Positions 47,470-64,000 of a DNA stretch of 64,000 nucleotides are shown in pieces. Every line of letters begins with the position of its first letter. Within the stretch, counting starts at the first letter, position 1. The notes beneath the pieces were generated by a model. The model did not search any database and was not told where the DNA came from. It saw nothing but the letters and a program-made list of their open reading frames with translations. Source of the DNA: Phycomyces nitens. Taxonomy: Eukaryota > Mucoromycota > Mucoromycetes > Mucorales > Phycomycetaceae. Location of the stretch: NCBI GenBank assembly GCA_022702545.1, contig JAHRBC010000002.1:2418001-2482000 (forward strand). The letters are read 5' to 3'. The position numbers were made by a program, and so were the translations under genes.

Positions 47470-49243
47470 TTATTTGAAGTTTGGACCCTTTTCATCGATG
47501 CCCTTGTAGTCCTTCTTGACATCAGTTGCAGCTGAGTTGGGATTGAGAGAATCAGGAGAAACCTTTTCTTGCTGGACGGAGAAGTTGGAAGGCATACGGC
47601 GGGAAACAGGGCGGCTGGCCAAGCTTGGAACACGGGAAGAGCGGGGACGTTGGGCAAGAGACTCAGCATCATGTTTTGATTCATACAACGAGACCGAGCC
47701 AATGTGAGAGACAACTGACTTGGCATCATCTTGAAACTCTTGGGTAGAGAACAAGACCTCAATCTCCTCAAGAGACTTTCCTTTGGTTTCGGGGTACCAG
47801 AGATAGATAGGGACCAAGAAGATGACATTGAGAATACCAAACAGCAAGAAAGTCCAGTATTTGGCGTGTTCGAACAAAACAGGAGCAATCATGGCAACAA
47901 CAAAGTTACCCAGCCAGTTTGCGGCAGTGGACATGGAGTTACCCTTGGCACGGAGAGCGGTAGAGAAAATCTCGGAAGGATAGAGCCATGCAAGACCAAG
48001 CCAGGCTGCGCCAAACACAAAGTTGTAAAGCATAACGAACAGAATAACACCAGGAGATGCCTTGGTGTTGCCGTTTTCAACAGCATACTGGCAACCACCA
48101 ACGACAAAAAGAGTGACAGCCTGTCCAATGAGACCCCAGTACATGAGCCATCTGCGACCAAGACGATCGATAGTGTAGATTGCAGTAACTGCACCAATAA
48201 AGTAAACAATAGAATCGACACCGGCCATCAACATTGCCATTTCGGTACTCATACCAGCCTGCTTAAAGACGTCTGCAAGATAGTAACTGATAACATTGAT
48301 ACCACCAAACTGCTGAATGATCTGTCCACCCATGCCCAAAAGTACACGGTAACGGTTGTTCATCTTGCCCTTCTTGAAAAGATCCTTGTAGGAAGAGATG
48401 TTCTCGCGGCGTTCGAGCTCGATACCATCACTGATTTCTTTCCATTCGGCAATGCAGCGAGGGTGAGTGATATCACAATCGGACCAGAGACGAGACAAGA
48501 CTTCTTTACATTTATCTTCATAACCATGAGCTTGCAACCAACGGGGAGACTCGGGAAGGAAGAATGTGGCGATACCAAGAATGATAGCAAAGACCATCTG
48601 GAAAGCAAGGGGGAAACGCCAGACGACATCACCTTCAGCAAAGTAAAGACCGTATTCGAGCCAATAGGCGATTCCGACACCAACAGTCAAAAGAGAAGCT
48701 TCAAAGGCTACATGAGAACCTCTGGACTTTGGAGGAGACAACTCGGCTTGGTAAACAGGAATTGTGGCAGTGTTCATTCCGTTTCCAACACCAGTGATAA
48801 TACGAGCAACGATCATCATGCCAGAGTTAACAGCAGCAGTCTGGATAATGGCACCGATGATCAAGATCAGACAGCCAACACGAATGGTCTTGCGGCGACC
48901 AAGCTTGTCACCAACTTTGCCGGTAGAAAGAGCACCAAACATACAACCGATTTCGTACAAGGCAACAATGGCACCAACGAGAGCCGAATTGTCTTGACTG
49001 CCCATTGTAGCTTTAAAACCATCGTTGGCAACGACTCCTGACATGACACCCTATAATTGATAAATGTGTAAGATTACTGATTGTTTTTTTTTTGTTTTTG
49101 TTTGGCAGATCAAGCCAGATCAAATCAAATCAGATCAGGTCAGGTCAGATCAAGAAGTATTTTACCTGATCATAACCAAAGAGCAAGAAACCAATGGCAG
49201 CAAGCAAGGTAGTTGCCCTAAACAAGGCAGGTCCTTTAAGCAT
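47470..49243 (-). CDS. MFS sugar/hexose transporter
   Basis: Plasma-membrane proton- or gradient-driven sugar carrier of the major facilitator superfamily, sugar-porter family. Exons (minus) 49243-49166 and 49050-47470, 552 residues. Exon 1 gives the first transmembrane segment, ending LLFGYDQ, which joins GVMSGVV to form the conserved GYDQGVMSG. Sugar-porter signatures follow: GDKLGRRKTI, the PESPRWL motif, QQFGGINVISYY, DRLGRRWLM, and PETKGKSLEEIE. About twelve hydrophobic segments are visible. The C-terminal ~75 residues are cytosolic, Ser/Pro/Arg-rich with several possible phosphorylation sites. Substrate (glucose, other hexose or polyol) cannot be fixed from sequence. A long open frame on the opposite strand (436 codons) is a codon-bias shadow. 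It has fewer introns than its neighbours. Confidence 0.93.
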
Positions 49244-52065
49244 TGTTGAATATGTAAATTAAAGAGTGATTTATCAGGATTTTTTTTTGGGTAATTAAGA
49301 AAATGATGAGATAAATCAATGTGTTCGAGTGGGTTGATGCTGGTTGGAATAAATGTATTTTGAACATTTATCGTGGGCCTTTATATACTTTCACTCTCTA
49401 TTTGATTCCACGGATCGAAAACAAAGAGAGCTATTCCTATTATATAAACATGTATTTCTGCGAAACATATATGCGGGGTGTACCTTTATTTTTTCCTTTT
49501 TCCGTTTTCCTTTTTGCTGAGATATTAAAGTTGGTGCAACATATCAAAACGGGTTCAAGATTTTCTATAAACTTTTTTTTTTCCTTCCAGATAATACACG
49601 GCAGTTTAATAGGATATCTGGGAATAAAATGTCAATCTTCGGGTTTAATATTGTTATAAACGCCGCCAACAGCTGTATATATTTCTTTAATTGAAGCCAT
49701 ACATATTATTTTATTTTTCAAGGTGTTTTACATAGAGGGCCGAGTTGTGTGAGTCCATGTCAGGATTAAAAAATAAAATTTAATTAATTGATTAGCAAGA
49801 TACCCATGTCAATAGATAAAGAAAAAGAAAGGAAGAATAACAGTCAGTTAGAGTTCCTCAAGGTTTGGTTAGTTACCGAGAAGTCCAGGTACCACATTTC
49901 CGTTCATCGACAATCCAAAAAGTTTAAAAAGTCTAATGTAAAAGAAAAAAGAAAAAGAAATGTCCGTACATACTAATAAGATTCAATGTGCCAAAGAACA
50001 TGCAAGTCAATGAGATGTTTTTGTTAAAGAGTTCATATCACGCCAATAAAGGCATTAGAGATCAATTGCCAGTATCAATTAAACAGTAGACATGGCTTTA
50101 AATCAATTGGCTTGACCATTGCCACTAGAACATTAAGATGGGCTACACCTAAATAATTGTTGAATCAAGAATTTCTTTTGCTATATATTTTCTTTTTAAT
50201 AAATAAAAAAACGGGGGTGTTCAAGAGAATAGATACTGAAGATAAAGCATCGAGAAGCACTATAGCAGGCCATTGTACAAACCATTTTTCTCAGACTAAC
50301 ATTTCAAGATTCGACCTTTACTGATGCTAAAAAGTTCCTTTTTCTGTTTGTGGAGTATTATAAATAGTTAAAGTAGGGTTGAGCTTCTATAAAAAATATA
50401 TAGGTATTTATAATGGTGCTGCTGAAAATCCAATATAACAACACGGAAGATTAAAGATTGTTCTAATGTGCTTTATTCGACTAACCTTTCTTTGGTTCTT
50501 TTGGGGAAACGTTGATTAATGAGAGATTTCTAGTGTATTTTATTATTCTATTATAAAGCCTGAATGCACAAGATCAAAGAACCCGGTTTTTATAAACTTT
50601 TATGAATAAGCTTTTGTTTATTGAAAACGAATTCTCAACAGCTTGGAAATCTACTTTACACTCGAATACTTTGAAAAAAAGGCTCCAGCAGGACAGGGAT
50701 TCCGGGAGAAATATTTATCTTTTATATAGATAGCTGTAAAATATATACTTGCAAGCGTACATTAAACATACATGCTTTTTTTAGTAAAAAAAAACACACA
50801 CATCCATTGGAATCTTAATCATCTTTCTCATTTCTTGTCTTTTGTTTACAGAATATAAGCCACTTTAGCAAATTAAATATAGACCAGCATTAGCTATAGT
50901 GAGTCTCAAAAAACTGACAGCCATTGGCTTTCTAACAAATAAAATGAAGCTGGTCTAGACTCTCTTGCAAATTATGTTTAAAAGTTTGCGAGTTGGAGAC
51001 TCTTTTCAAATTTACAATTGAAAGACTGTGTAGTCGGAGATTTAATAAGTATAATCTGAAAATATATTCTTAAGAGCCAGATTGTTATTTAAATTCCCGA
51101 TAGTTGGCATATATTGTAAGAACTGTATCACTCTTGTTGTACTCAAACGGGATCTTCTGGAAATACCTTGGGTAATTCACTTGGTGAACTATATATATAT
51201 ACGTCATGCTACCCAGGTACTCCTTGTACACTCATGATTAAATGTCCTTTGCCCAATTACTGGCTATCCCAGACTCTGTTATTTTGTATTTCACCCAAAC
51301 ATTCGACTTGTTCGTTTGCGTCAATAGAGCCAAATACGGTTGCTGTATATCGGTAAGTCTAGATCTGTAATCGATTGATGCTAATGGCTCATATGATGAT
51401 CTACTGACACAAAGAACCCTATCGTTCAAACTGAAAACACAAGATATTGTACTTGCTAAACTATATTGCTATTTAGTCATATTCTGTCTGATGGAGTACA
51501 GCAAATAGTGGGGATCATATAGACTACGGGCCCCGCATTTCGGAGCTTGGGAGGCAAAGGAAGCGCAAGTGATTTTGATCTGAAAAAAAAACTTGGTCGA
51601 AACTTGTATTGGTTAATAGGAGGGTTTAAGGGACGAGGACGGGGCAAGATCAAATGAATATGTGTGTATATATATAAAAAGGGACATCCTATAACCCAAT
51701 TGGCTGAGATTCAGTCTTGGTCACCAAAAAGGGAAAAAGTTCTACAAGGCGCTTGTGTTTGAACCTAGGCATTAATGTGTATTTCAATGTTCACTGGGCA
51801 TCTAGAGTGCGTTTAGAATAATGTATCTACATTGTAGCCTATAAAACTCTTTTGAATCAAAAGAATACTTGTATAGAAGAAAAAAACTATTTTTTTTTCT
51901 GGATTTTTCAGAATGATAAAATGTGTGGTTGGCTGAGAAGTGATGTCAGCAAATTATTGGCCAGAGGACATCCTTTGGAATCACAAAAAATCATGCGTGG
52001 CTCTTTGAAAATATCATTTTTTGAACGTATATATTGATATATTGATATTTATTAAATATTTACAA
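49244..52065. other. Gene-poor intergenic region
   Basis: About 2.8 kb between the transporter and PFK-2/FBPase-2 promoters. Frames are short and unconvincing. A tRNA-like relic lies at 51688-51771, near a short (TA)n at 51189. A TA-rich stretch precedes the PFK-2 ATG. No other supported feature. Confidence 0.55.
51688..51771 (+). pseudogene. tRNA-like relic with A and B boxes
   Basis: TAACCCAATTGGCTGAG resembles a D-arm/A box (compare TAGCCCAATTGGC.GAG), ATTCAGTCTTGGTCACC looks like a degraded anticodon arm, and GTTTGAACC at 51757-51765 differs by one base from a consensus B box. The box spacing is somewhat longer than in a normal tRNA and the acceptor stem does not pair, so it is a tRNA pseudogene or the promoter part of a SINE. 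Confidence 0.35.
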
Positions 52066-54390
<2,325 letters not shown>

Positions 54391-55361
54391 GGTCAAGTTT
54401 ATGTAGCACTCTCGCTAGATCAATTATAAAAAAAATTATATTGGCTTCTAGTTATTCTCGAGATCTTGGCATTTTTTATTTTATTTTATTATCTTTTTGC
54501 TTTACTCTTGTAGTCTTTAATTCTTTTTAGATACACTAATATCGATATCCCAAAGAGAAAGACTTTCAACATTGACTAGAAGGGTTTCACGGTTCTAGTA
54601 ACCAAGAAAATGATTACAAAAGAATGTTTCCTTTTTCCCTATTCTTCCATTCAGCTAATCTGTGCTTATCTGTTTGACCAAAAGGCAGCTTAGGAGTACG
54701 AGAGGTATTGTATACTGTCATCAAAATATGGCACGGCGTTGTATGCCAATCCATGACGTACGGTTGGCAATACATAGCATTAGAAACCCAAACTTATTAA
54801 TACATATATATGGTCTGTACACATATTTTCGTATATCTGTGTAGCCTTTATGGTAGGAAAAGAACACTCGAGATCACACAGACTAACACACATTATAGAA
54901 TAATTGATCTTGTAGGACGGGTTACAAGAATATATGTGACCTCTTATCGATGCCGTTTACGAGCTATTCTCTCTATGCACATGTTTGCAGCTGTTTATAT
55001 TGGAAATATCACCTCATAGTCCTTGTAGATGTGAAACAGCCACCATTGTCTCCTAAGCTGTACTCCTTTTTTTTTTTTTTAAAAAAAAAAAAAAAAGATC
55101 AAATATCAAGGGTGTTGACTGCATCAAATGCACAAGTATTGAATTAAACAGGCTTGGCAAAATGAAAACATAATATTTTTGAGTGCAGAAACCAAAGGGG
55201 GGCGTTTTCTTTAATATGGATAGATATATTTCTTGGGAATAGGCACCAACAAGTCCATTGGATATGGAATATAATGAGTAATAAGCATATGTGTATATAC
55301 ACCTTTTTCTTTAATATACTAGATTGATAGAAAAAGAGAAAGAAAGGGTTCAAATTCCATA
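54391..55361. other. Convergent intergenic region with T14A16 tract
   Basis: About 970 bp between the 3' ends of PFK-2/FBPase-2 and the eIF2alpha kinase. It contains fourteen T followed at once by sixteen A (55067-55096), which can form a long A-T hairpin. No gene seen. Confidence 0.6.
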
Positions 55362-57867
<2,506 letters not shown>

Positions 57868-59244
57868 TGGCTTTATGGCTGTCTCTTTTCCTCTTGGGAC
57901 TCTTTGTGCTGTATGTTCAATTCAAACGATCGTTTTTAAAAGGAATGGCGTCAAGCCTTTGAGGTCATAAATGCTTTATTGCTTTTTTTTTATTGGCTAA
58001 AAAACTGGTTTCTTGTGGGTTGCTAAAGAAGGCCTGACATTAAAATCCCCGACTAATATTGTGTATTTGGATCTTGGTGTGTCTTTATAGCTGCGCCTTT
58101 GGACAAATGTGTACGAGAAAGAGTATGTAAGGATTACGCGTGGCGTCCAATGAATAGGTTTTCCTAAACGGGTTCTTGAGATAACATCTTTAATTCATTA
58201 TAAATAATGATTATATTTACTTTGAATAAACAAGGATATCTCTCATAGAAATGGAATTATCTAGAACAATAAATGAAACTAAAACTAAATAGCATGAATG
58301 AGAACAAGGCTATTCAAAAGGATATTGTATAGTCGGGTACTTTATTAAGTTTAATTATTATTATTATTATTATTATTTATAAAAAAAAAGTATCTGGGTG
58401 GGACCATTAAGCTTTAGGCCTTTGTGCTCGCACGTTAATGTACATTTGCTTTGCTTTTCTTTTTTTTTTGTACCAGCCAAATATACAACTATAGAAATCA
58501 GGTTCTCCAAAAAAGAACATATTCACTCTGATAAAGTGACGTAATCAAATTCTGGATGGGTTCAATTGGGAATCTTTATTTTAATTTGACTACGTCACAA
58601 ATTCCAGATGGATCAGTGAAATATATCCAGATTGTGGGAAAGGTGCCCTAGTTTCCACGTACATGTTGGTATCACTGCTACAACAAATTAGTCAAAATCA
58701 GCATCAGTTGAATTCTAGGGCAATTACACCAATAACTTAGGAGTAGCAAATCTTTGTGTTTTTTTTTTGAAAATATTGCACTCTAGACGAGATATAAAGC
58801 CCATTTTACCCAAGGGTTATCATATAAAAACGCGTTTAAAAAGACTCGTTCTTTAATGCTGAATTGTATACATGTTGCATGTATGAAAAATGCTCAATTG
58901 ACAATGATACAATAAATTATTATTCAAACAGCATTATTAAATCAGCTCAATAAGGTGCTTAAATATGGCAAAAATAAAATACACTACAATTAGAGGCCAT
59001 TTAATACATCATAGTTTGTATGGTTTGATTCCCACATGTCAAAGCTTGTCAGCATAAACAAATGATTTTAGATGGAGCTTTCCCCGCCAAAATAAAAAAT
59101 GTGATCTTGCAGAAAACGGCTGACTAACCTTTGTTGAGCTTAAAAAAACTTGATAGCTTGCCATTATAGGCGTACCTTTCTTTACATATCTTACCCCACA
59201 CTCGACAATTTATATATTATTAAATACCAACAATAACAATAGTA
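57868..59244. other. Divergent intergenic region HRI kinase / VWA8
   Basis: About 1.4 kb between genes transcribed away from each other. It holds a (TTA)n tract (58350-58377), poly-T tracts and the paired CRE-like sites described separately. No gene seen. Confidence 0.55.
58536..58598. promoter_or_regulatory. Inverted pair of CRE-like (TGACGTA) sites
   Basis: GTGACGTAATCAAATT (58536-58551) and, on the other strand, GTGACGTAGTCAAATT (58598-58583) match at 15 of 16 positions and face each other across 31 bp. Each has a TGACGTA core, the kind bound by CREB/ATF bZIP factors. They lie ~670 bp upstream of the HRI-kinase ATG and ~650 bp upstream of the VWA8 ATG. A regulatory role is inferred; a small hairpin or element remnant is the alternative. 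Confidence 0.45.
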
Positions 59245-62200
59245 ATGGCAGATAATCAGCGTGGAAAGCAGGCAAAAAGACGCTTAAAGCAACTTGGAAA
59301 AACCCTGGCACCATCTCAAATAGACTGGACAGAATCAGATGACGATCTCAGTCATGATAGTATGTCATGATCAGTTTGGAATCCAAAAAAATGAAAATGA
59401 AAGAGTTAACAAGATTTACTAGTGGACATTGCATTGGTTCGCATTGGGGATGTAACCATGACAATCGTGCCTCCAAAGAACCCCGAACTTGTTCCTGAAC
59501 ACACTGGGCCGTTTTATGAAGACTCTCAGGTAAAAAAGAAAAGAAAAAAAGACGCACAGTCCACAAAACCAGTTGGTGAGAAGAAAACTTACAATCTATT
59601 TGATCCCTAGGAAATATTGAGACATTTGAGATGGTAAATATAAAGATATTTTGTATATTGGTATTAATGCTTTTCGCATTAAAGGATGATGCAGAAAGAC
59701 AAGGTAAAAAAGAGACGGATGTTATTTAGCTTGACTAGACGCTAGAGGCCAAGATGGAAAGCTAACTTTGCAACCATAGCTCGGTCAAGACATCTTCCTC
59801 ATTGGCCCTCCTGGACCATTGAGACGCTCGCTAGTGATGAAATATGCAGAAATGACCCAACGCGAGTAAGCTTATATTCCAGTATGATCCAAGATGACTG
59901 ATACTTTCGATTGCCATAGAATTGAATACGTGGCCCTATCAAAGGATGTGACGGATGCGGATCTTAAGCAGCGCAGAGAGTTACAGAATGGAACCTCGTT
60001 TTATTTGGATCAGGCTGCAGTCAGGGCAGCTATCCATGGCAGAATATTAGTTTTGGATGGAATTGAAAAGGCTGAACGCAATGTGTTGCCTATATTGAAC
60101 AATCTTCTCGAGAATCGTGAGATGTCCCTTGATGATGGTCGTTTCCTTACAACAAAGGAGGTCAAGGATCAAGACACCAGTACCACCAAGTTTGAAAAGG
60201 TTGATCCCAAATTTCTGGTCTTTGCTCTAGGTAACATCCATGTCTGCATTTATGAATATTAAGTTATTTGAATACAGATTATTAATTTGAATTCTAAAGG
60301 TTTACCTGTACCACCTTACATTGGATACCCACTCGATCCTCCCCTGAGATCTCGTTTTCAAAGCAGAGATGTAAAATCTCCAGATTTCCAAAGCCAAGTC
60401 AACCAAATGTTGGCCTTGACAGACAAGAAAGTCGAAAGACAACTAATCGAACGTCTCATCTCAATATCAATGGTATTGGGTATCAAGGCAGACAAGAACT
60501 CTGGCCGAGAAATCGATGTTCCAGAGTTCCCAATGACCATTGAGAGTCTTGCTTCCTTACTAAGCCTATTTCCCCATTTGCATCCTCGCTTTGCTGTTGA
60601 TCTGCTGTATCCATACCCATTGCTCCCTACGTGCGATCTTGAGCAAATAAGCATAATTGAGGCAGCCTATAGAAGATTTGGTGTTGCGTCTGCTATTGTA
60701 GAAGCCCATGAAGAAGCCCGTCAGACTTCTTCAGGTTATAGAATTGCCAACGTCGAGCCCTTGAACCCACCAGCTCTCTCGATTGACAAGTGCCATTACA
60801 TCCCAAAGGCCATTGCAACATTCTCTCATGACACCTTGCCATTGGGTGTGCCTGTGTTTAGTGGCCCAAAGGAGTTTAGTCCTGCAGAGTACTTTATCGA
60901 GACACCATACCACAGGGAGATTTATACAGCAATGGTTATTGTCCATGCTGGAAATACCGATATGTGTCTGGTTGGAACCCAAAAGGGTGTCGGAAAATCT
61001 GCCCTGGTTCGCCACTGTGAGTAATACATGATAATACGACGTGCAAGTGCCAATTAGTTTGTTGTTATTCTAGTCGCAAGAAACCTTGGATATGTCATTG
61101 ACTATATCCCACTCTATCGCGACATGTCCTCGAGGGATTTATTGCAGCGTAGATCGACTACTCCTACCGGAGACACCGTCTGGGAGGTATATACTATGCG
61201 TATATATACATTTAAATGCATACTTTATCTCTTATATCTACTTGTATATCTGTATAGAACTCACTGTTGGTTGAAGCTGCTATCCAAGGAAACCTGGCAG
61301 TTCTCGATGGTATCGAGGCATTATCATACGGAACTCTCAATACCTTGCAGAGACTGACCAACGAACGCGAAATGCAGCTTCCTGATGGCACTCGTCTGAT
61401 TAATGCCCACCGATATGAAAAACTGATGAAGAAATCAAAGTTCACCATTGATGATCTTGAGGCCAAGAAACTGATTCCTATTCACCCTGCATTCCGTATC
61501 ATTGCCCTCGCTAGATCTGGAGTTAGTGGCCAGACAGACACAAAGGCTGGATCTTGGCTCACGGCAGAAATATTGTCCATGTTCCAGTTTATTGTGGTTG
61601 ATTCTTTGCCATCTCACGTATGTGCCAAAGTATTTAAACGATTGGTTTATTGATTATTATTATTAGGAAGAACAAGAGGTCCTGAGATGCCTTTCGCCGG
61701 GTGTAGATGAAGATAGACTTTCGCAACTATTGACATTTTCTCGTCGTCTGAGACGAGACAAGGATGAAACTGTGAGAATGCTTTCTAGCGCATTGTCCAC
61801 TCGCCAATTGATCAGAATCTGCCGACGCCTGGCTTATTTCGATAACGAGAGTCTGTATAGGGCCATTGACAAGGCTGCACTTTCTAGGTTTATGCCTGCG
61901 ATTGCCAGAGAAGCCTTGCACGAATTAATGATTGCAAATGGCATCTACCCCTCAAAAAAGGATATCCATGTTGAAGAGGTAGGTTATTTAGTAAAAAATA
62001 ATAATAATCAGTCATTTAAATGCTCCAAATTAGCTCGAGATCAAGGTTCTTCCATCTCGTCAAGATCCTCAACAGGTTGTAATTGGAGGTGTAATGGAGC
62101 CTGTTTTCAAGGGAGGAAACCCCATGTTGATTCCAAACGTTGTATTTCACGAGAACCCTGCACACACTGAAATCTTGAGAGAAATGCTCAAGGATTATCA

Positions 62201-64000
62201 ACTAGGTCAGTTACCAAGAATGCTGATTGTATCTAAAGTCTTGTTGATCTGATTATCGAATACGTTATTCTTAGGCGATCATTTATTGCTAATTGGAAAT
62301 CAAGGTGTGGGCAAGAATAAACTTGCAGATTACTTTTTGCAGTTACTCCAGTTGCCGCGCGAGTACATTCAACTCCACAGAGACAGCACTGTCCAGAGCT
62401 TGACAACCACGCCTGCTATTCGCGAAGGTGTCTTGGCTTTTGAAGATTCGGCTCTTGTAAAGGCTGTTAGTGAAGGTAGATTTGCTTACATAATCTGCTG
62501 ATATATTATCTTGATTAATTGACTCGATTGGATTCCCTAGGCACGATTCTTGTGGTCGATGAAGCCGATAAGGCACCAACCTATGTAACAGCAGTATTGA
62601 AGAGTCTGGTAGAGGATGGTCAGATGGTGCTTGGCGATGGAAGACGTATTGTGTCAAAAGAATCTGATGTCCAAGAGAATGACCGATATATTCTCGTGCA
62701 TCCTGTAAGAAACACAAATGACAAGGATTTATTGGGTGGATAATTAACGACTTTATTTAGAACTTCCGTATGATTGTACTTGCAAACAGACCAGGTATGG
62801 ATATTTGTTTCAATACAAATCGTTTTCTAATCACACATTATATCAATAGGCTACCCGTTCCTTGGTAACTTGATGAATTGTCAGTAAGAACAAGATGACT
62901 TACTTTATAAAACAGGAAACGACTTTTACCGTGAAATCGGAGACGTATTTAGCTGGTAATCTATAAAGTGCTTGTAACCATGGCCACCAATATATTAACC
63001 ACCTTTATATCTAGCCATGCAGTCGACAACCCAGATAAGCTGTCAGAGGTAAGCTATTGAATCCAAATAGTCAACTTGGGAATTTCTTGACGATTGATGA
63101 AAATGTAAATCAGATGTATCTCTTGAGAAAATATGGTCCCAATGTTTCCGAGGAGCTTCTTGATAAGCTCTCGAGTGCATTTACCGATCTGCGTAAGCTC
63201 GTCGATGAAGGGTAAGTCATACTAGGAATCTATCCAATACTAAAAACTGATTCCTTAGGCTTATCTCATACCCTTACTCTACACGCGAATTGGTCAATAT
63301 CGTGCTTCATCTAGAGGTAATACGAGTGTATCAAGAGATAACCCTGGTCTCACCAATGTCTATTGTATTATTATTATTATTATTATTATTTTAATTTGTC
63401 ATTTAATATAGAAATATCCTGAAGAGGGCATATCAAAGATTCTCCAAAACGTATTTGACTTTGACAAGTACGATCATGCATCAAAAGAACTGCTTATAGA
63501 GATATTTGAAAAACACGGCATTCCGGTTGGCCTTGATTCAGAGTTCTCTATGAACCTGGGTGATGTTGTGGACCTAGGAAATCCTGTCCTCACAGAACGC
63601 TGGGCACGTCTGGACAATCCTAAACCCACAAAGTCAAAAGTAGAGACCCACGACATTGCAATCCGAGTAAATATAGGGCTTGTATCATATTGTACAAGAT
63701 AATCTGACACGTGGAATCTTTTTTAGGGCGGCTGGAACCTTGATGTTGGAAAGAATTGGAAAGAAGTTGAACGTAGAGAGGGCCGTTCAATTGTATTCTC
63801 TGAGCAGCTCTACAATTTTGACATACCCACTCGTGGTGAGGCTTTGGACATTGCCACTGTCGATGATGGCAGCATGTTTATAGTCACCACAAATCCTGTA
63901 ACTCTTCACCATATCGATTCAAGCCACAAGAGAATTGAGAGCATTGATCTGTATGAATACTTTCCCTTGCAGAGAGGTAAGCGTATTTTTTGTCTCAAAC
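59245..64000 (+). CDS. VWA8: VWA8-like AAA+ ATPase, 3' partial
   Basis: Large dynein/midasin-like AAA+ ATPase; animal VWA8 is mitochondrial with a C-terminal von Willebrand A domain. Twenty-one exons are visible (59245-59359 to 63727-63976), encoding ~1161 residues in frame; the rest, including any VWA domain, lies to the right. After a basic start the family motif VRIGDV ... PKNPELVP appears, then HLRWMMQKD and LGQDIFLIGPPGPLRRS. AAA1 (~residue 97) has Arg-Arg-Ser in place of the Walker A GKT/S, and LDGIEKAERN in place of a DE Walker B. AAA2 (~450) has a canonical GTQKGVGKSA but an LDGIE Walker B. AAA3 (~786) is intact (GNQGVGKNK, VVDEADKAP), followed by FRMIVLANRPG, FLGNDF and FSCHAVDNP. 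The first 38 residues are basic but lack a clear mitochondrial presequence. A GTAAGC donor at 63977 shows the gene continues. Confidence 0.94.

Noticed and set aside
47731..49041. 436-codon open frame on the + strand opposite the sugar transporter
   Set aside because: It mirrors the transporter codon by codon, lacks domain character, and arises because the biased third positions of the real gene avoid stops on the other strand.

Overview
The window looks like nuclear DNA of a filamentous fungus, most likely an early-diverging mucoromycete (Mucorales-like). Protein-coding genes are split by many short GT-AG introns of about 45-100 nt. Intergenic DNA is very AT-rich and full of microsatellites and poly-T/poly-A tracts, and the proteins are full-length orthologues of conserved eukaryotic families. 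The species call is an inference from protein flavour and gene structure; no rRNA or barcode gene is present.

Layout. 1-1540 (+): 3' part of an acyl-CoA dehydrogenase. 1764-4804 (-): APC5, a subunit of the anaphase-promoting complex. 5455-8437 (+): a GLFG nucleoporin of the Nup98/Nup116 type. 8438-15713: a gene-poor 7.3 kb AT-rich stretch with a tRNA relic. 15834-16619 (+): an intronless gene of unknown function. 16620-20526: gene-poor. 20527-21719 (+): RPF2, 60S ribosome assembly. 22207-23774 (-): PKA catalytic subunit. 25056-28724 (+): SNU114/EFTUD2, the U5 snRNP GTPase. 29151-30537 (-): a bHLH-zipper transcription factor of the Mlx type. 32059-32914 (+): mitochondrial ribosomal protein uL22m. 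33074-33670 (-): CGR1, rRNA processing. 34814-37050 (+): ADA3/NGG1 of SAGA/ADA. 38610-41684 (+): SYP1/FCHO endocytic adaptor. 42118-42905 (-): a decayed Tc1/mariner transposase. 45440-46456 (+): oligoribonuclease. 47470-49243 (-): an MFS sugar transporter. 52066-54390 (+): 6-phosphofructo-2-kinase/fructose-2,6-bisphosphatase. 55362-57867 (-): an HRI-type eIF2alpha kinase. 59245 to the right edge (+): VWA8, a triple AAA+ ATPase, cut by the window end.

Most genes are housekeeping (ribosome assembly, splicing, nuclear pore, cell cycle, chromatin, endocytosis). A nutrient and stress group is also present (PKA, PFK-2/FBPase-2, hexose transporter, HRI kinase, bHLH factor). They are not an operon, but the last four genes sit within about 22 kb. 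Exon models were built by hand; for all but APC5 (exons only partly traced) and uL22m, the summed exon lengths are divisible by three or keep phase to the window edge.

No wholly new system was found. The best leads are: a nucleoporin that stops exactly at the normal Nup98 self-cleavage point; a 17-nt GT...AG segment that must be skipped to read uL22m; two GC-AG introns; an inverted pair of CRE-like sites between the HRI kinase and VWA8; and two tRNA-derived relics.
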